From Acidithiobacillus sp. HP-2 (GTDB lineage Bacteria; Pseudomonadota; Gammaproteobacteria; Acidithiobacillales; Acidithiobacillaceae), in contig NZ_JACKZA010000018.1 in assembly GCF_015100155.1 (NCBI RefSeq), forward strand, positions 1-55,032: 55,032 nucleotides of DNA. The letters are read 5' to 3'. Below, piece after piece: positions 18,065 through 25,989 of this stretch. A program made the position numbers and the translations under genes. The first letter of the stretch is position 1; the number at the start of each line of letters is the position of its first letter. The notes under the pieces were generated by a model. That model was not told the DNA's origin and searched no databases. It saw nothing but the letters and a program-made list of their open reading frames with translations.

Positions 18065-18262
18065 AACAGAACTGTCTCCAGTCTGTCCCCAATCTGGACA
18101 CAAAAGTGGTGCCAGTTTGTACCCACTAAGTGGATAGATGTATAACCTGGATCCAATGTGGAGTCATTCTGTATCCAGATTGGCACCAATTTGCATCCAC
18201 TAAGCCCCTTTTTTTCGCAATGGGCCGAAACTGGAGCCAAAGTGGTGCCAATATGTATCCAG
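18065..18262 (-). repeat. Left array of degenerate 11-bp repeats
   Basis: Read on the minus strand the segment falls into 11-base units such as GGATACATATT, GGCACCACTTT, GGCTCCAGTTT, then GGATGCAAATT, GGTGCCAATCT, GGATACAGAAT, GACTCCACATT, GGATCCAGGTT, then GGGTACAAACT, GGCACCACTTT and later GGGGACAGACT, GGAGACAGTTC. That is about 14 units in three blocks. The second and third blocks are each entered by CTTAGT. The consensus GG(A/C)NCCANNTT is the same family as the array at 22577, here in the opposite orientation and more diverged. Confidence 0.75.
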
Positions 18263-18297
18263 CACGCTCTCCGTAAAAAATCACCGGCCCTATGCTC

Positions 18298-18336
18298 AAA
18301 AACCGGCATGATGAAAATATCATCATGCCGGTTTTT
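18298..18336. terminator. Bidirectional intrinsic terminator, 17-bp perfect stem
   Basis: AAAAACCGGCATGATGA pairs perfectly with TCATCATGCCGGTTTTT around a five-base loop (AAATA). The flanking A and T tracts make it work in both directions. It lies downstream of the minus-strand regulator gene, between it and the left 11-bp repeat array. The 170 bases from here to 18505 hold no gene. Confidence 0.85.
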
Positions 18337-18505
18337 CTCCCTAAAAAACTCCATGACAAAACGTTCGAAATGGGGCGTAGCATGGGGAGGAGATCCAAAC
18401 GGTTATGCAAACCTAAAAAAGGAACCCCATTTCTGACCGGTCCAAGGACCGACAAAAAACGCTGCCACCCATCCCGAAGACTGCCCCCTCAATGTTTGAC
18501 GCCAA

Positions 18506-19717
18506 TCAAATTTTAGGCGCTTTCCCTGCGGATGTTGTCGTAATCGTCGTTTTTAAGGCCATAGGTCCGTGAGAGGTTACTGGCTGCATGGAAGCCAGCA
18601 CTTCACCCAAAACCGGTTCCCCTTTGGTCTCCGTCCGGCCAATCTGCAATACTTCCTTCCGCAGCATCAAGACCCATTGCCCCGCTGTATCGGCGGTAAA
18701 AGCTTCCGGCAGTCCACAGGCTTGAGGTTTTTTTATTTTAACCAGCCATTTATTTCCGGTGGCAGGATCAATATACCAACGCAATACTTGTGCTTTTCCC
18801 CATTGCAGGCCCTGATCCCCCAGAAAGTTTTGGTCCAGACGCAGCATCCCCGAAGGGTATTGGCGTTTGTCTGTGAGGGAAAACACCGGAACATCACAAA
18901 TGGCATCATGGGTGCTGCCCACATCCAAGCGATGCGTTAATGCTTTCTGGACCAATTCGCAGGTTTTAGGATGAGGGGGTGTTTGCCAGGTAAGTAGTGC
19001 TGTTTCGTCTTCAGCAGTTTGCTTTTCCGGGATTTCTCCCAGCAGCCAGGAACTGGTATCCATATGCAGGGACTGGCGCAACCACTGTGCCCAGGCCTGA
19101 ATATCTGGCCGATCACCGGGCTGGGGATCTTGGGGTATGACCAACCATTGGGCCGATTCTTCTGGGGTGAGGTACAAATGGGTTTTACCGAGCGTGCTGG
19201 CCAGATCTGCATAGGATTTTCCAGGGGCAAAATACTGCAATGATGAAGGTCGCTCCAAATGCGGCCAGTATTGGCAGAGTAAAGGATAGAGATCCGGACG
19301 CACCGACAGCAGCACTTGGGTTTTACGCGCCGCATCTTTCTCTTTCTCCATACTCCAGACATGAATCCATTCGCGCTGGGGACGATCGGCTTCACCTACC
19401 AGCACCCAGTCCTTTCCAGGCTGCAATCCAATTGGAAGCGCCTTCAGGGCATCCAGATGTTTGACGGAAGCAATCTGCCAGACCTGTGTTACCGGCGCGA
19501 GCCGCAACTGCCGCTCTTCCACCTCCAGACCGGACCAGCTCAAGAGCGCCATCAACTTGTCCTGACTGATCGTATGTTCCCCGCGTAACAATCCCATCAG
19601 ATTGGAACGCCCCAAGCCAAACCGTCGGGCTATTTCGGCCAGACTCCAGGGAGATAAAGCATAGAAGGATGGTAGAGGGTCCAGATTGACCGGATAAACC
19701 AAAGCGGGGCGAGGCAT
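18506..19717 (-). CDS. Putative helix-turn-helix regulator of the island module
   Basis: A 403-residue protein of unrecognised family. The N-terminal 50 residues contain a likely helix-turn-helix (SLAEIARRFGLGRSNLMGLL) in an XRE-like setting. The rest is a mixed, Trp-rich globular domain with no motif recognised. The start at 19717 has AGGAG eight bases upstream; a start at 19753 would have none. It is transcribed divergently from the AAA+ ATPase gene across 181 bases that carry a strong promoter, a layout common for a regulator controlling its neighbours. A 17-bp-stem terminator follows it. It may bind the 11-bp repeats or the promoter; that is inference. Confidence 0.55.
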   Translation of the reverse strand: MPRPALVYPVNLDPLPSFYALSPWSLAEIARRFGLGRSNLMGLLRGEHTISQDKLMALLSWSGLEVEERQLRLAPVTQVWQIASVKHLDALKALPIGLQPGKDWVLVGEADRPQREWIHVWSMEKEKDAARKTQVLLSVRPDLYPLLCQYWPHLERPSSLQYFAPGKSYADLASTLGKTHLYLTPEESAQWLVIPQDPQPGDRPDIQAWAQWLRQSLHMDTSSWLLGEIPEKQTAEDETALLTWQTPPHPKTCELVQKALTHRLDVGSTHDAICDVPVFSLTDKRQYPSGMLRLDQNFLGDQGLQWGKAQVLRWYIDPATGNKWLVKIKKPQACGLPEAFTADTAGQWVLMLRKEVLQIGRTETKGEPVLGEVLASMQPVTSHGPMALKTTITTTSAGKAPKI

Positions 19718-19829
19718 CAACAGAACTCCTGTACAGGTGATGTGGAAAAGCATGCCGTTCAGTGCGCAGGAAGTCCATTTTTGTACTTTGCGGAATAGAC
19801 CTTCCCGGTGCTGATATAGTACATGTATA

Positions 19830-19858
19830 TTGACATATCTGCACTACTATGATATCCT
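19830..19858 (+). promoter_or_regulatory. Sigma-70-type promoter of the ATPase-phosphoesterase operon
   Basis: TTGACA (19830-19835), a 17-base spacer and TATCCT (19853-19858) form a near-consensus promoter, with transcription starting near 19865 and the ATPase ATG at 19899. The surrounding sequence, ACATGTATATTGACATATC, has partial dyad symmetry and could be an operator for the divergent regulator. Confidence 0.7.
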
Positions 19859-19898
19859 TGCTTCAACGTGGCAAAACTCCCACGCAAAAGGAGCCGAT

Positions 19899-21476
19899 AT
19901 GTTCGTTTGGTACACCGACCTCACAGAAAGCCTTCCCCGCCTGCTCAACTGCCTGGCGGAACTGACGGTGCTCATGGCGGAAAAAAACCAGATGGTTCCC
20001 CGGTGGCTCGAGAAAGATTTATTTCCGATGCGCTGCAATGCCGCGCATTATGGCAAAAAGGCGGTGCAGGATTGGCCTGAACAATCTCTGGAAGACACCC
20101 AAAAATATGCCCTGTGGGTAGCGATGGCCACCATTCCGGGGGGCGATCTCGCGGATGCCGTTCAGGCAGAAGGTTGCTGGAGTCCTGCGGCGGATTTTGC
20201 CTTTGAATGGGCCATGGTGGCGGCACAGCTGGGTTCGAGGATGGGCGAACTGCTGAGTCTGGTCATTGCCGCCCGTCGGCAACCGAAAGCCTATGGCCCT
20301 CTGCTGGGGGAGGCTTTTCAGACCTGGAGGAACCAGGCTCCCTTATGGTCGGATCAACCCCAAAATGTCCAGATGCAGAAGCGCTTCACCCTGGAATTGG
20401 GCTTGCAGGCGGTAGCGCGGCAGGATGATCTCTCTCTGGCCCGTTCGGTACGGCGTTTCATCCAGAGTAACCAGATGGAAATCCCTTGGGCATTGTTCCC
20501 CTTGCAATGCGCATTGGAGCGCGTCCTGGGGAAGGCGGGACTTTCCCAGGACGCGCTTCGGGTCCGGAAGGTGGTCCTGCAATCCATGCAGCCCGTCCAG
20601 AAATCGGAGGATAAACGCGCTCTGGAACGCTTTCTTCCGTTGTTGCGGCCTTTACCCCTGGCGTCCTGGCCGGAGGATCTGGCCTGGGTCAAGGTCTTGC
20701 GTGCGGAATTTCCGTGGATGTCTACGGTCATTGATGTGCTGGAAAGGCAACAGATCATGGCACAACGTTTGGGAGCGGAGGCTCTGAGTCTGCGTCCCAT
20801 ATTGTTGCTGGGGCCTGCGGGTACGGGGAAAACCCGCTTTCTCAGCCACCTGGGAGAAGTCATGCAAGTGCCTACGGTCTTTGTTCCTCTATCTGGCGCC
20901 AATGACAACATGATGCTGAAAGGGGCCGCACGGGGCTGGAGTTCAGCGCGTCCGGGTATGCTGGTTCAAAAAATGATGGATATGCATTGCCCCAATCCGC
21001 TGGTGATTCTGGATGAATTGGATAAGGTTTCTTTGGGAAAACACAATGGACGAGTCTGGGAAACCTTGCTCACCCTGCTGGAACCGGTCAGCAGTTGCAA
21101 GGTGATGGATGAATATCTCCTGGGAGAAGTGGACTATTCCCACATCAGTTGGGTGGCGACGGCGAACAGCCTGGAGGATTTACCGGGACCCTTGCGCTCG
21201 CGTTGGGAAATCGTTCAAGTTGGGCTTCCCGAAGCGGAAGACTTTGAGGGTATCCTCTGGAATCTGCGGCAGGATGTGGCCAAGGACTTTGGGAAGGCGG
21301 TGACGGATTTGCCGAAGCTGGAACCTGAAGTCATACAACGGCTGAGAACTACGTTTGCACGGAATCCTCAATCCATGCGCAAAATGCGCGGATTACTTTA
21401 TCACCTGCTGGAGATTCAGGCCATGGCGGATCGTTCTGCAGGGGCATCCTCTACGGAGGGGTATCGATTGCAATGA
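19899..21476 (+). CDS. Lon-like AAA+ ATPase without protease domain
   Basis: The 525-residue protein has an alpha-helical N-terminal region of about 300 residues with no recognised family, then one AAA+ module. Its Walker A is GPAGTGKT (305-312), Walker B LVILDELDK (368-376), sensor-1 ATANS (420-424), and arginine-finger candidates lie in PLRSRWE (431-437). The AAA+ part resembles Lon (NP-LVILDELDK, TANSLEDLPGPLRSRWE), but the Ser-Lys protease domain is absent. It therefore probably remodels a protein or nucleic-acid complex. The start at 19899 has AGGAG six bases upstream; an earlier ATG at 19830 lies inside the promoter. The phosphoesterase gene follows within 48 bases, implying joint function. 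Confidence 0.75.
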   Translation: MFVWYTDLTESLPRLLNCLAELTVLMAEKNQMVPRWLEKDLFPMRCNAAHYGKKAVQDWPEQSLEDTQKYALWVAMATIPGGDLADAVQAEGCWSPAADFAFEWAMVAAQLGSRMGELLSLVIAARRQPKAYGPLLGEAFQTWRNQAPLWSDQPQNVQMQKRFTLELGLQAVARQDDLSLARSVRRFIQSNQMEIPWALFPLQCALERVLGKAGLSQDALRVRKVVLQSMQPVQKSEDKRALERFLPLLRPLPLASWPEDLAWVKVLRAEFPWMSTVIDVLERQQIMAQRLGAEALSLRPILLLGPAGTGKTRFLSHLGEVMQVPTVFVPLSGANDNMMLKGAARGWSSARPGMLVQKMMDMHCPNPLVILDELDKVSLGKHNGRVWETLLTLLEPVSSCKVMDEYLLGEVDYSHISWVATANSLEDLPGPLRSRWEIVQVGLPEAEDFEGILWNLRQDVAKDFGKAVTDLPKLEPEVIQRLRTTFARNPQSMRKMRGLLYHLLEIQAMADRSAGASSTEGYRLQ

Positions 21477-21524
21477 GTGGTGGATGGTTGGAGAGGGATC
21501 AGGAAAAAAGGAAGAAAACGACGC

Positions 21525-22289
21525 ATGACCACCGTCGCTTACGCCTCTGATCTGCATCTTGAATTCGGCAACACTGTGAACATGGAGCGGCTCGAAGCAG
21601 CGGATATTCTGGTGCTTGCCGGAGATATCGACTCGATGCCGGAAGGCTGGGCCGACCTGCTGCGCCGACTGCGGAAAGTTTTTGCTGGTCCCATCGTCGG
21701 GGTCCTGGGTAATCACGCATACTACAACGGGGTTTTTCCGGATGACCGGGAGAAATTCCGGGAGGCCATCATCCATGATCGCCACGCTTATCTGCTGGAA
21801 AAGGACAGGGTGATTCTGGAGGGCATTCGCTTTCTTGGGGCTACCCTCTGGACGGACTTCGCCGATGGGAAACAAATGCGCAGTTGTCAGCGCATGATGT
21901 CGGACTTTGAGGTGATCTTTGATGGCCATTCCGGGAGTATCACCCCGGAAGTGATCCTCAAGGTGCATCAGGATACGCTGGACTGGCTGGACACCCAGAT
22001 CATGGGACATGCCCATAAAGGACCCACCGTGGTGATCACGCATCATGCCCCATCCTATCAGAGCCAGCATCCCCGATTCGCCGGGAGCCCCATATCGGGA
22101 GGTTTCTGTTCCAATCAGGAGCATCGTCTTCAGAGTTGGAGCGCTGCGGGCCTTGCACCGGAGCTGTGGATTCATGGCCATGTGCATGACCCCATGGATT
22201 ACCGCATCGGCCAGACCCGTATCCTCTGTAATCCGTGGGGGTATCCCGATGAGGGCAATGACATGGGATTTCGCTTGGTGGAAATTTGA
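21525..22289 (+). CDS. Calcineurin-like metallophosphoesterase
   Basis: The 254-residue protein carries all five metal-binding blocks of the metallophosphoesterase fold: DLH (9-11), GDID (33-36), GNHAYY (62-67), THHAP and HGHVH near the C-terminus. Two-metal enzymes of this fold cleave phosphomonoesters or phosphodiesters, including nucleic acids and nucleotides; the substrate here is unknown. The ATG at 21525 follows GGAAG, and a GTG at 21477 would give a very basic 16-residue tail and seems less likely. It is co-transcribed with the Lon-like ATPase and could be its effector. About 290 bases after it (22290-22576) show no gene. Confidence 0.8.
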   Translation: MTTVAYASDLHLEFGNTVNMERLEAADILVLAGDIDSMPEGWADLLRRLRKVFAGPIVGVLGNHAYYNGVFPDDREKFREAIIHDRHAYLLEKDRVILEGIRFLGATLWTDFADGKQMRSCQRMMSDFEVIFDGHSGSITPEVILKVHQDTLDWLDTQIMGHAHKGPTVVITHHAPSYQSQHPRFAGSPISGGFCSNQEHRLQSWSAAGLAPELWIHGHVHDPMDYRIGQTRILCNPWGYPDEGNDMGFRLVEI

Positions 22290-22576
22290 AGAGCGAGCTG
22301 ATCAACACGGCCCTTAAATGCCCACCATAGCGTAGCGGTCTGCTAGTTTCCAATCCTGTCCGTATCCAGTCACAACCTGTCGCTGTAATCTCGCCGCTTG
22401 TTATCCTTTTTGATTAAATGATTTCTCACCCATGGAATCTTGAAAGCCTGGTAATGATACCCTCAATTTTGAGACTCTTGTCATTATCTTTTTCGGGTTA
22501 AAAAAACAGAAATGACATTTTTTTAGCATTTCTATTTTCCATTTCGGCGCATTATTTATGGTTTACATGATTCACT

Positions 22577-22730
22577 GGCACCAAACTGGCACCATACTGG
22601 CACCATACTGGCACCATACCGGCACCATACCGGCACCATACCGGCACCATACCGGCACCATACCGGCACCATACCGGCACCATACCGGCACCATACCGGC
22701 ACCATACCGGCATCAAACTGGCACCAAGCT
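22577..22730 (+). repeat. Right array of fourteen 11-bp direct repeats
   Basis: GGCACCATACC and close variants (GGCACCATACT, GGCACCAAACT, GGCATCAAACT, GGCACCAAGCT) recur at exactly 11-base intervals from 22577 to 22720, fourteen units without spacers. The central ten are almost identical and the outer ones diverge, as in arrays that expand from the middle. The period is close to one helical turn, so every unit faces the same side of the DNA. It lies between the convergent phosphoesterase gene and the 446-residue ORF. It matches the consensus of the minus-oriented array at 18065. Confidence 0.9.
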
Positions 22731-22781
22731 GGGATCACATTGTCATGTGCTGAACTGTCAAATAATTTCCATCCTCCGTTT

Positions 22782-24122
22782 TCATTTTTCAGGCAATCTA
22801 TGCGTTTTTAATATTTGCCGCACCCTACGTGGTGTACACCCGAATTCTCGGGCTAAAATCGATGCGGCTTTCCGTTCCTGTCCGGGCGCCTCGTTGAGTA
22901 ACCTTTTGTATGCTTGGATGAGTTTCTGAGGATCAACCTGCGTTGGTCGCCCCTTGCCTCGATCGAGACCGTAGTACTCTGGTGCGTGATTCTGTGCATA
23001 CCACGACTCTTCGAGAAACAGTCGCATGTAGGTGGCCACCATGCTGGGATAAAAGGGCAGAAATTCATCGAAAAAAAACCAGCCGAACGTTTTGATTAAT
23101 TGCGGGGGCGTATGCCGAGATTTTTCAATGAGTGACCGCACGCTCTTTGCAAACTGGTCCGGTCTGGCGATGGGCGGAAATTTCCTCTGCACTTCATCCA
23201 TCAGCGTGTTGAGCAGGTTGGTATCAACTTGTTGTTTGGTATCAGATAAAAACAAGGCTTTTGTTTTGTAGAAAAGACCATCATCCAGTACCTCAATATC
23301 CTGTGGGGCCGTCAAAGCAAGATCCATCAATCGGAGTATGCGCAAAGGGGCCAGTTCCGGATTATCTCCATTACTCCTGACCTCTATTTTTTGGTTTTCT
23401 CTTTGCGCGGCCATATGGGCTTGCAAGACTTTTTGTCTTGCTAGGGCTGCCGGATATAGGTTTGGCCGCCTTTTCGGGTCATGTAACGCACAGGTTTTGC
23501 CGATCGTTGATTTTGTCGCACCAGAACGGTCGGGTATCAGACGAAAGCAGAATGCACAGTGTTTCCTGGCAAATAGTTCCTTTGCGCGGGGATCCCGTGC
23601 ATCGGCACACTGGATGACTTTGTTTTCATAGTGTTCACGGCAGTCATTCTCTTTTCGCGAGAAAGCCAGCGCGCGATCCTTCTCATGTCGGAGGAGTTCT
23701 TTTGACAGCGCATTGAAAAGATTATTCAATTCGCTGTAGATGCGGTCTGGTTCGCTATGGTGGTACTGTTCGTCCCAGCCCTCGAGTCGGTAAGCTTCCT
23801 CCATTTTTTGGGCGAGATCGTAGTCGCCAAATTCCCCCTCGGCATATCCTTCAGGTCGAAGCATAAAAAAATCTCGGCCCGTGCCTTCCAGCCTCTTGGT
23901 CGGTTCGGCTTCATGAATCCGCTCGGCTAAGCCCACGCCGAACCGTGAATCAAAATTAGTTGGCGCGCGCTGAAAATCCGCTAATACCGCATCCAGACGC
24001 TCCCACCGCTCTTTGTAGCGCACCTCGCCGTCAGGCCAGCGCTCATATCCACGGAAGGTATCTTTCAAAAACTCCCGCCAGGCGCGACAGTAGTCAGCAA
24101 GTTTTCTGCGCATATTTTGCAT
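22782..24122 (-). CDS. Island protein of unknown function with Cys cluster and C-terminal HTH
   Basis: A 446-residue, charged protein with no recognised family. A possible zinc site lies mid-protein ([13 protein letters not shown] then [11 protein letters not shown]). The extreme C-terminus looks like a helix-turn-helix ([20 protein letters not shown]). The ATG at 24122 has AGGAGG about ten bases upstream; the frame extends to 24152 but that would place the ribosome site inside the gene. Its 3' end lies 51 bases from the 11-bp repeat array and it diverges from the AlpA-like gene. Candidates are a replication, repeat-binding or island-maintenance protein; none is shown by sequence. Confidence 0.6.
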   Translation of the reverse strand: MQNMRRKLADYCRAWREFLKDTFRGYERWPDGEVRYKERWERLDAVLADFQRAPTNFDSRFGVGLAERIHEAEPTKRLEGTGRDFFMLRPEGYAEGEFGDYDLAQKMEEAYRLEGWDEQYHHSEPDRIYSELNNLFNALSKELLRHEKDRALAFSRKENDCREHYENKVIQCADARDPRAKELFARKHCAFCFRLIPDRSGATKSTIGKTCALHDPKRRPNLYPAALARQKVLQAHMAAQRENQKIEVRSNGDNPELAPLRILRLMDLALTAPQDIEVLDDGLFYKTKALFLSDTKQQVDTNLLNTLMDEVQRKFPPIARPDQFAKSVRSLIEKSRHTPPQLIKTFGWFFFDEFLPFYPSMVATYMRLFLEESWYAQNHAPEYYGLDRGKGRPTQVDPQKLIQAYKRLLNEAPGQERKAASILAREFGCTPRRVRQILKTHRLPEK

Positions 24123-24278
24123 TATTGTCGCCCCTCCTATTGGCACCTTCATCGTATTCAGTTGCAGTCATCGCCGATCCGTGATGTGAAACGGAAATTA
24201 TTTAAAAAGTTGCGCCGTGTCAGCGTTCCTGGATTTCAACAAACTTGCATCCTGACAGAGCAAGAAGAGGGAAATACA

Positions 24279-24542
24279 GTGAACACAAACGATCATAACA
24301 ACCCACGATTGATGCGACTTCCCGAAGTCATGTCCATGGTCGCGCTGCGACGCTCGTCCATTTACGGGCTCATTGGGAAAGGGCAATTCCCCGCTCCACG
24401 AAAAATCGGACGTGCCAGCGTTTGGTCATCAGCCGAAGTCCAACAATGGATTGAGGCTATCTTGCAAGTCAAAGAGGCGAGTGACCAGCAATGCGCGCCA
24501 GAGGAAAAGGGTAGAATCGATCAGGCTTTCCATGAGGGGTAG
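24279..24542 (+). CDS. AlpA-family excisionase-like regulator
   Basis: An 87-residue winged-helix protein starting at GTG with GAGG upstream. Its core (RLMRLPEVMSMVALRRSSIY then GLIGKGQFPAPRKIGRASVW and SSAEVQQWIEA) is the AlpA/MerR-like DNA-binding signature found beside P4-type integrases. Such proteins activate integrase expression or assist excision. It converges on the integrase gene and their 3' ends overlap by 22 bases. Its presence supports calling the surrounding region an integrative island. Confidence 0.82.
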   Translation: MNTNDHNNPRLMRLPEVMSMVALRRSSIYGLIGKGQFPAPRKIGRASVWSSAEVQQWIEAILQVKEASDQQCAPEEKGRIDQAFHEG

Positions 24543-25729
24543 ATCGAAGAACCGGCCTCAGTCGCAAACTCTGACCACATCTGCATCAGCTTCCGGCGCA
24601 GGTCGAATAGGTCCGAACGTTGGTACGCGGCCTCGATTTTGTTGGGGTTGGTGTGAGCAAGCGCTTGCTCCAATACTGCGGCTGGGAAATGGGTTTGCTC
24701 AGCACCCCAGTCTCTAAAAGAACTGCGAAACCCGTGTACCGTCACATCAGCGATCACGCTGTGAAGTGTTTTGTTCATGGCCACATCTGACAGCAATCCG
24801 CCACGGGCGCCGGGGAAGATCCGGGGATTGTTGTCCATTCTCCAGGCCTGCATCTGGTTCAAAATAGCCATGGCGGCATCAGACAGGGGCACCCGGTGCG
24901 GTTTTGCGGCTTTCATGCGCATGCCGGGTATCGTCCAGATTCTTGTGTCCAGATCGACCTCATCCCAGGTGGCACCACGGGACTCCCCAGAACGGGCGGC
25001 CGTCAGAATGGTAAACTGCAAACAATAGGCAGAGATATGCGATTTATCCTGCAATGCTGCCATGATACGGGGAATATCGGTGTAAGCTGAAGCGGCGTGA
25101 TGCTCGCGCTTACTCACCTTGCCAGGTTCTGGTAGCACCTTGTTCAATATGCCTTTCCATCGTGCCGGATTTCGGGTGCCATCACACCAGTCATGTACAG
25201 CGGCATAATCCAAAACCGCCTCAACCCGCTGACGCACTCTGCTTGCCGTTTCTGTTTTGGTCGTCCAGATAGGCAGTAGGATTGATTTCACATCCGCCAG
25301 TGTCACCTCTGCTGGGGCTTTGGCCCCGATAACCGGGAAGGCATAGTCACGCAGGGTATTAATCCATTGTTGCGCGTGTTTGGCATTTTTCCAACCGGAC
25401 CGCTTGGCCTCGAGCAAATCTTGGGCGCATTGCTCGAAGGTCATGGAGACCATCTCCGTGGAGGCATTAACACGCAGTAATTCGCCGGGATCACGGCCGT
25501 CGGCTTGGGTCTTGCGCATACCCTCTGCCAGAACGCGAACATCTTTTAGCTTGCGAATGGAAGAGGATCCCAATCCAATCTCACGTACGCGTCCTTTCTC
25601 CTTGTAACGATAGACCCAGGCGCGGCTGCCGCCTTTCACGCGTAGATAGAGATTGCCACCGTCGCTGTGAAAGCCTTCGGGCAGGGTATCTACCTGTCGA
25701 ACGGTGAGTTTTCCAATGGTCGTCGCCAT
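24521..25729 (-). CDS. int: Tyrosine recombinase, P4-type integrase
   Basis: The 402-residue integrase has an N-terminal arm-binding domain (LPEGFHSDGGNLYLRVKGGS), a SAM-like core-binding domain and a C-terminal catalytic domain. Catalytic residues are visible: Arg in TAARSGESRG, His-x-x-Arg in VHGFRSSFRDW, His in LAHTNPNKIEAAY and the nucleophile Tyr in AAYQRSD. GGAGG lies eight bases before the ATG. The length is normal and no break is seen, so it is probably active. Its 5' end faces a tRNA-Ser 3'-end-like sequence 170 bases away, as in tRNA-targeted islands. Confidence 0.92.
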   Translation of the reverse strand: MATTIGKLTVRQVDTLPEGFHSDGGNLYLRVKGGSRAWVYRYKEKGRVREIGLGSSSIRKLKDVRVLAEGMRKTQADGRDPGELLRVNASTEMVSMTFEQCAQDLLEAKRSGWKNAKHAQQWINTLRDYAFPVIGAKAPAEVTLADVKSILLPIWTTKTETASRVRQRVEAVLDYAAVHDWCDGTRNPARWKGILNKVLPEPGKVSKREHHAASAYTDIPRIMAALQDKSHISAYCLQFTILTAARSGESRGATWDEVDLDTRIWTIPGMRMKAAKPHRVPLSDAAMAILNQMQAWRMDNNPRIFPGARGGLLSDVAMNKTLHSVIADVTVHGFRSSFRDWGAEQTHFPAAVLEQALAHTNPNKIEAAYQRSDLFDLRRKLMQMWSEFATEAGSSIYPSWKA

Positions 25730-25898
25730 CGTGTTATCCTCCGATAAAGTGACACTCCGCCAAACGCGTCTGTCTTACCTTTTATCTTACCCGAAGACAT
25801 GGCTTATGGCGAATTTCGTCGGACTTTAGTGGATAGATATTTCGATAGCATGATGAATAAAAAGACTAATATGGATAACCTCGAGCTCTGGTGGACAT

Positions 25899-25924
25899 GG
25901 GTTTGGACTTCACCCTCTCCGCCA
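25899..25924 (+). other. tRNA-Ser 3'-end-like sequence, candidate attachment site
   Basis: The 26 bases running from GGGTTTGG to CACCCTCTCCGCCA match the T-arm and acceptor 3' end of a typical bacterial tRNA-Ser (GGGTTCGA...CTCTCCGCCA); the last 14 positions agree. The rest of a tRNA is absent: no 5' acceptor partner lies upstream. A lone tRNA 3' end beside an integrase is the usual footprint of an attachment site. The second copy was not found within the window. Confidence 0.45.
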
Positions 25925-25989
25925 CTTTTTATATGGTTTCAAATGTTCCAGCATTGGAGCACCGATTGCTGTCTGTGCCAAAAATCCGA

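Noticed and set aside
22577..22730. Possible CRISPR array
   Set aside because: The units are 11 bp with no spacers and no cas genes are nearby.
22556..22738. Minus-strand frame with an 11-residue repeat ([11 protein letters not shown])
   Set aside because: It is only the translation of the 11-bp DNA array, where three units equal 33 bases; there is no ribosome site and non-coding repeats explain it better.
25850..25930. Complete tRNA-Ser gene
   Set aside because: Only the 3' end resembles a tRNA; no D-arm, anticodon arm or matching 5' acceptor strand lies upstream.
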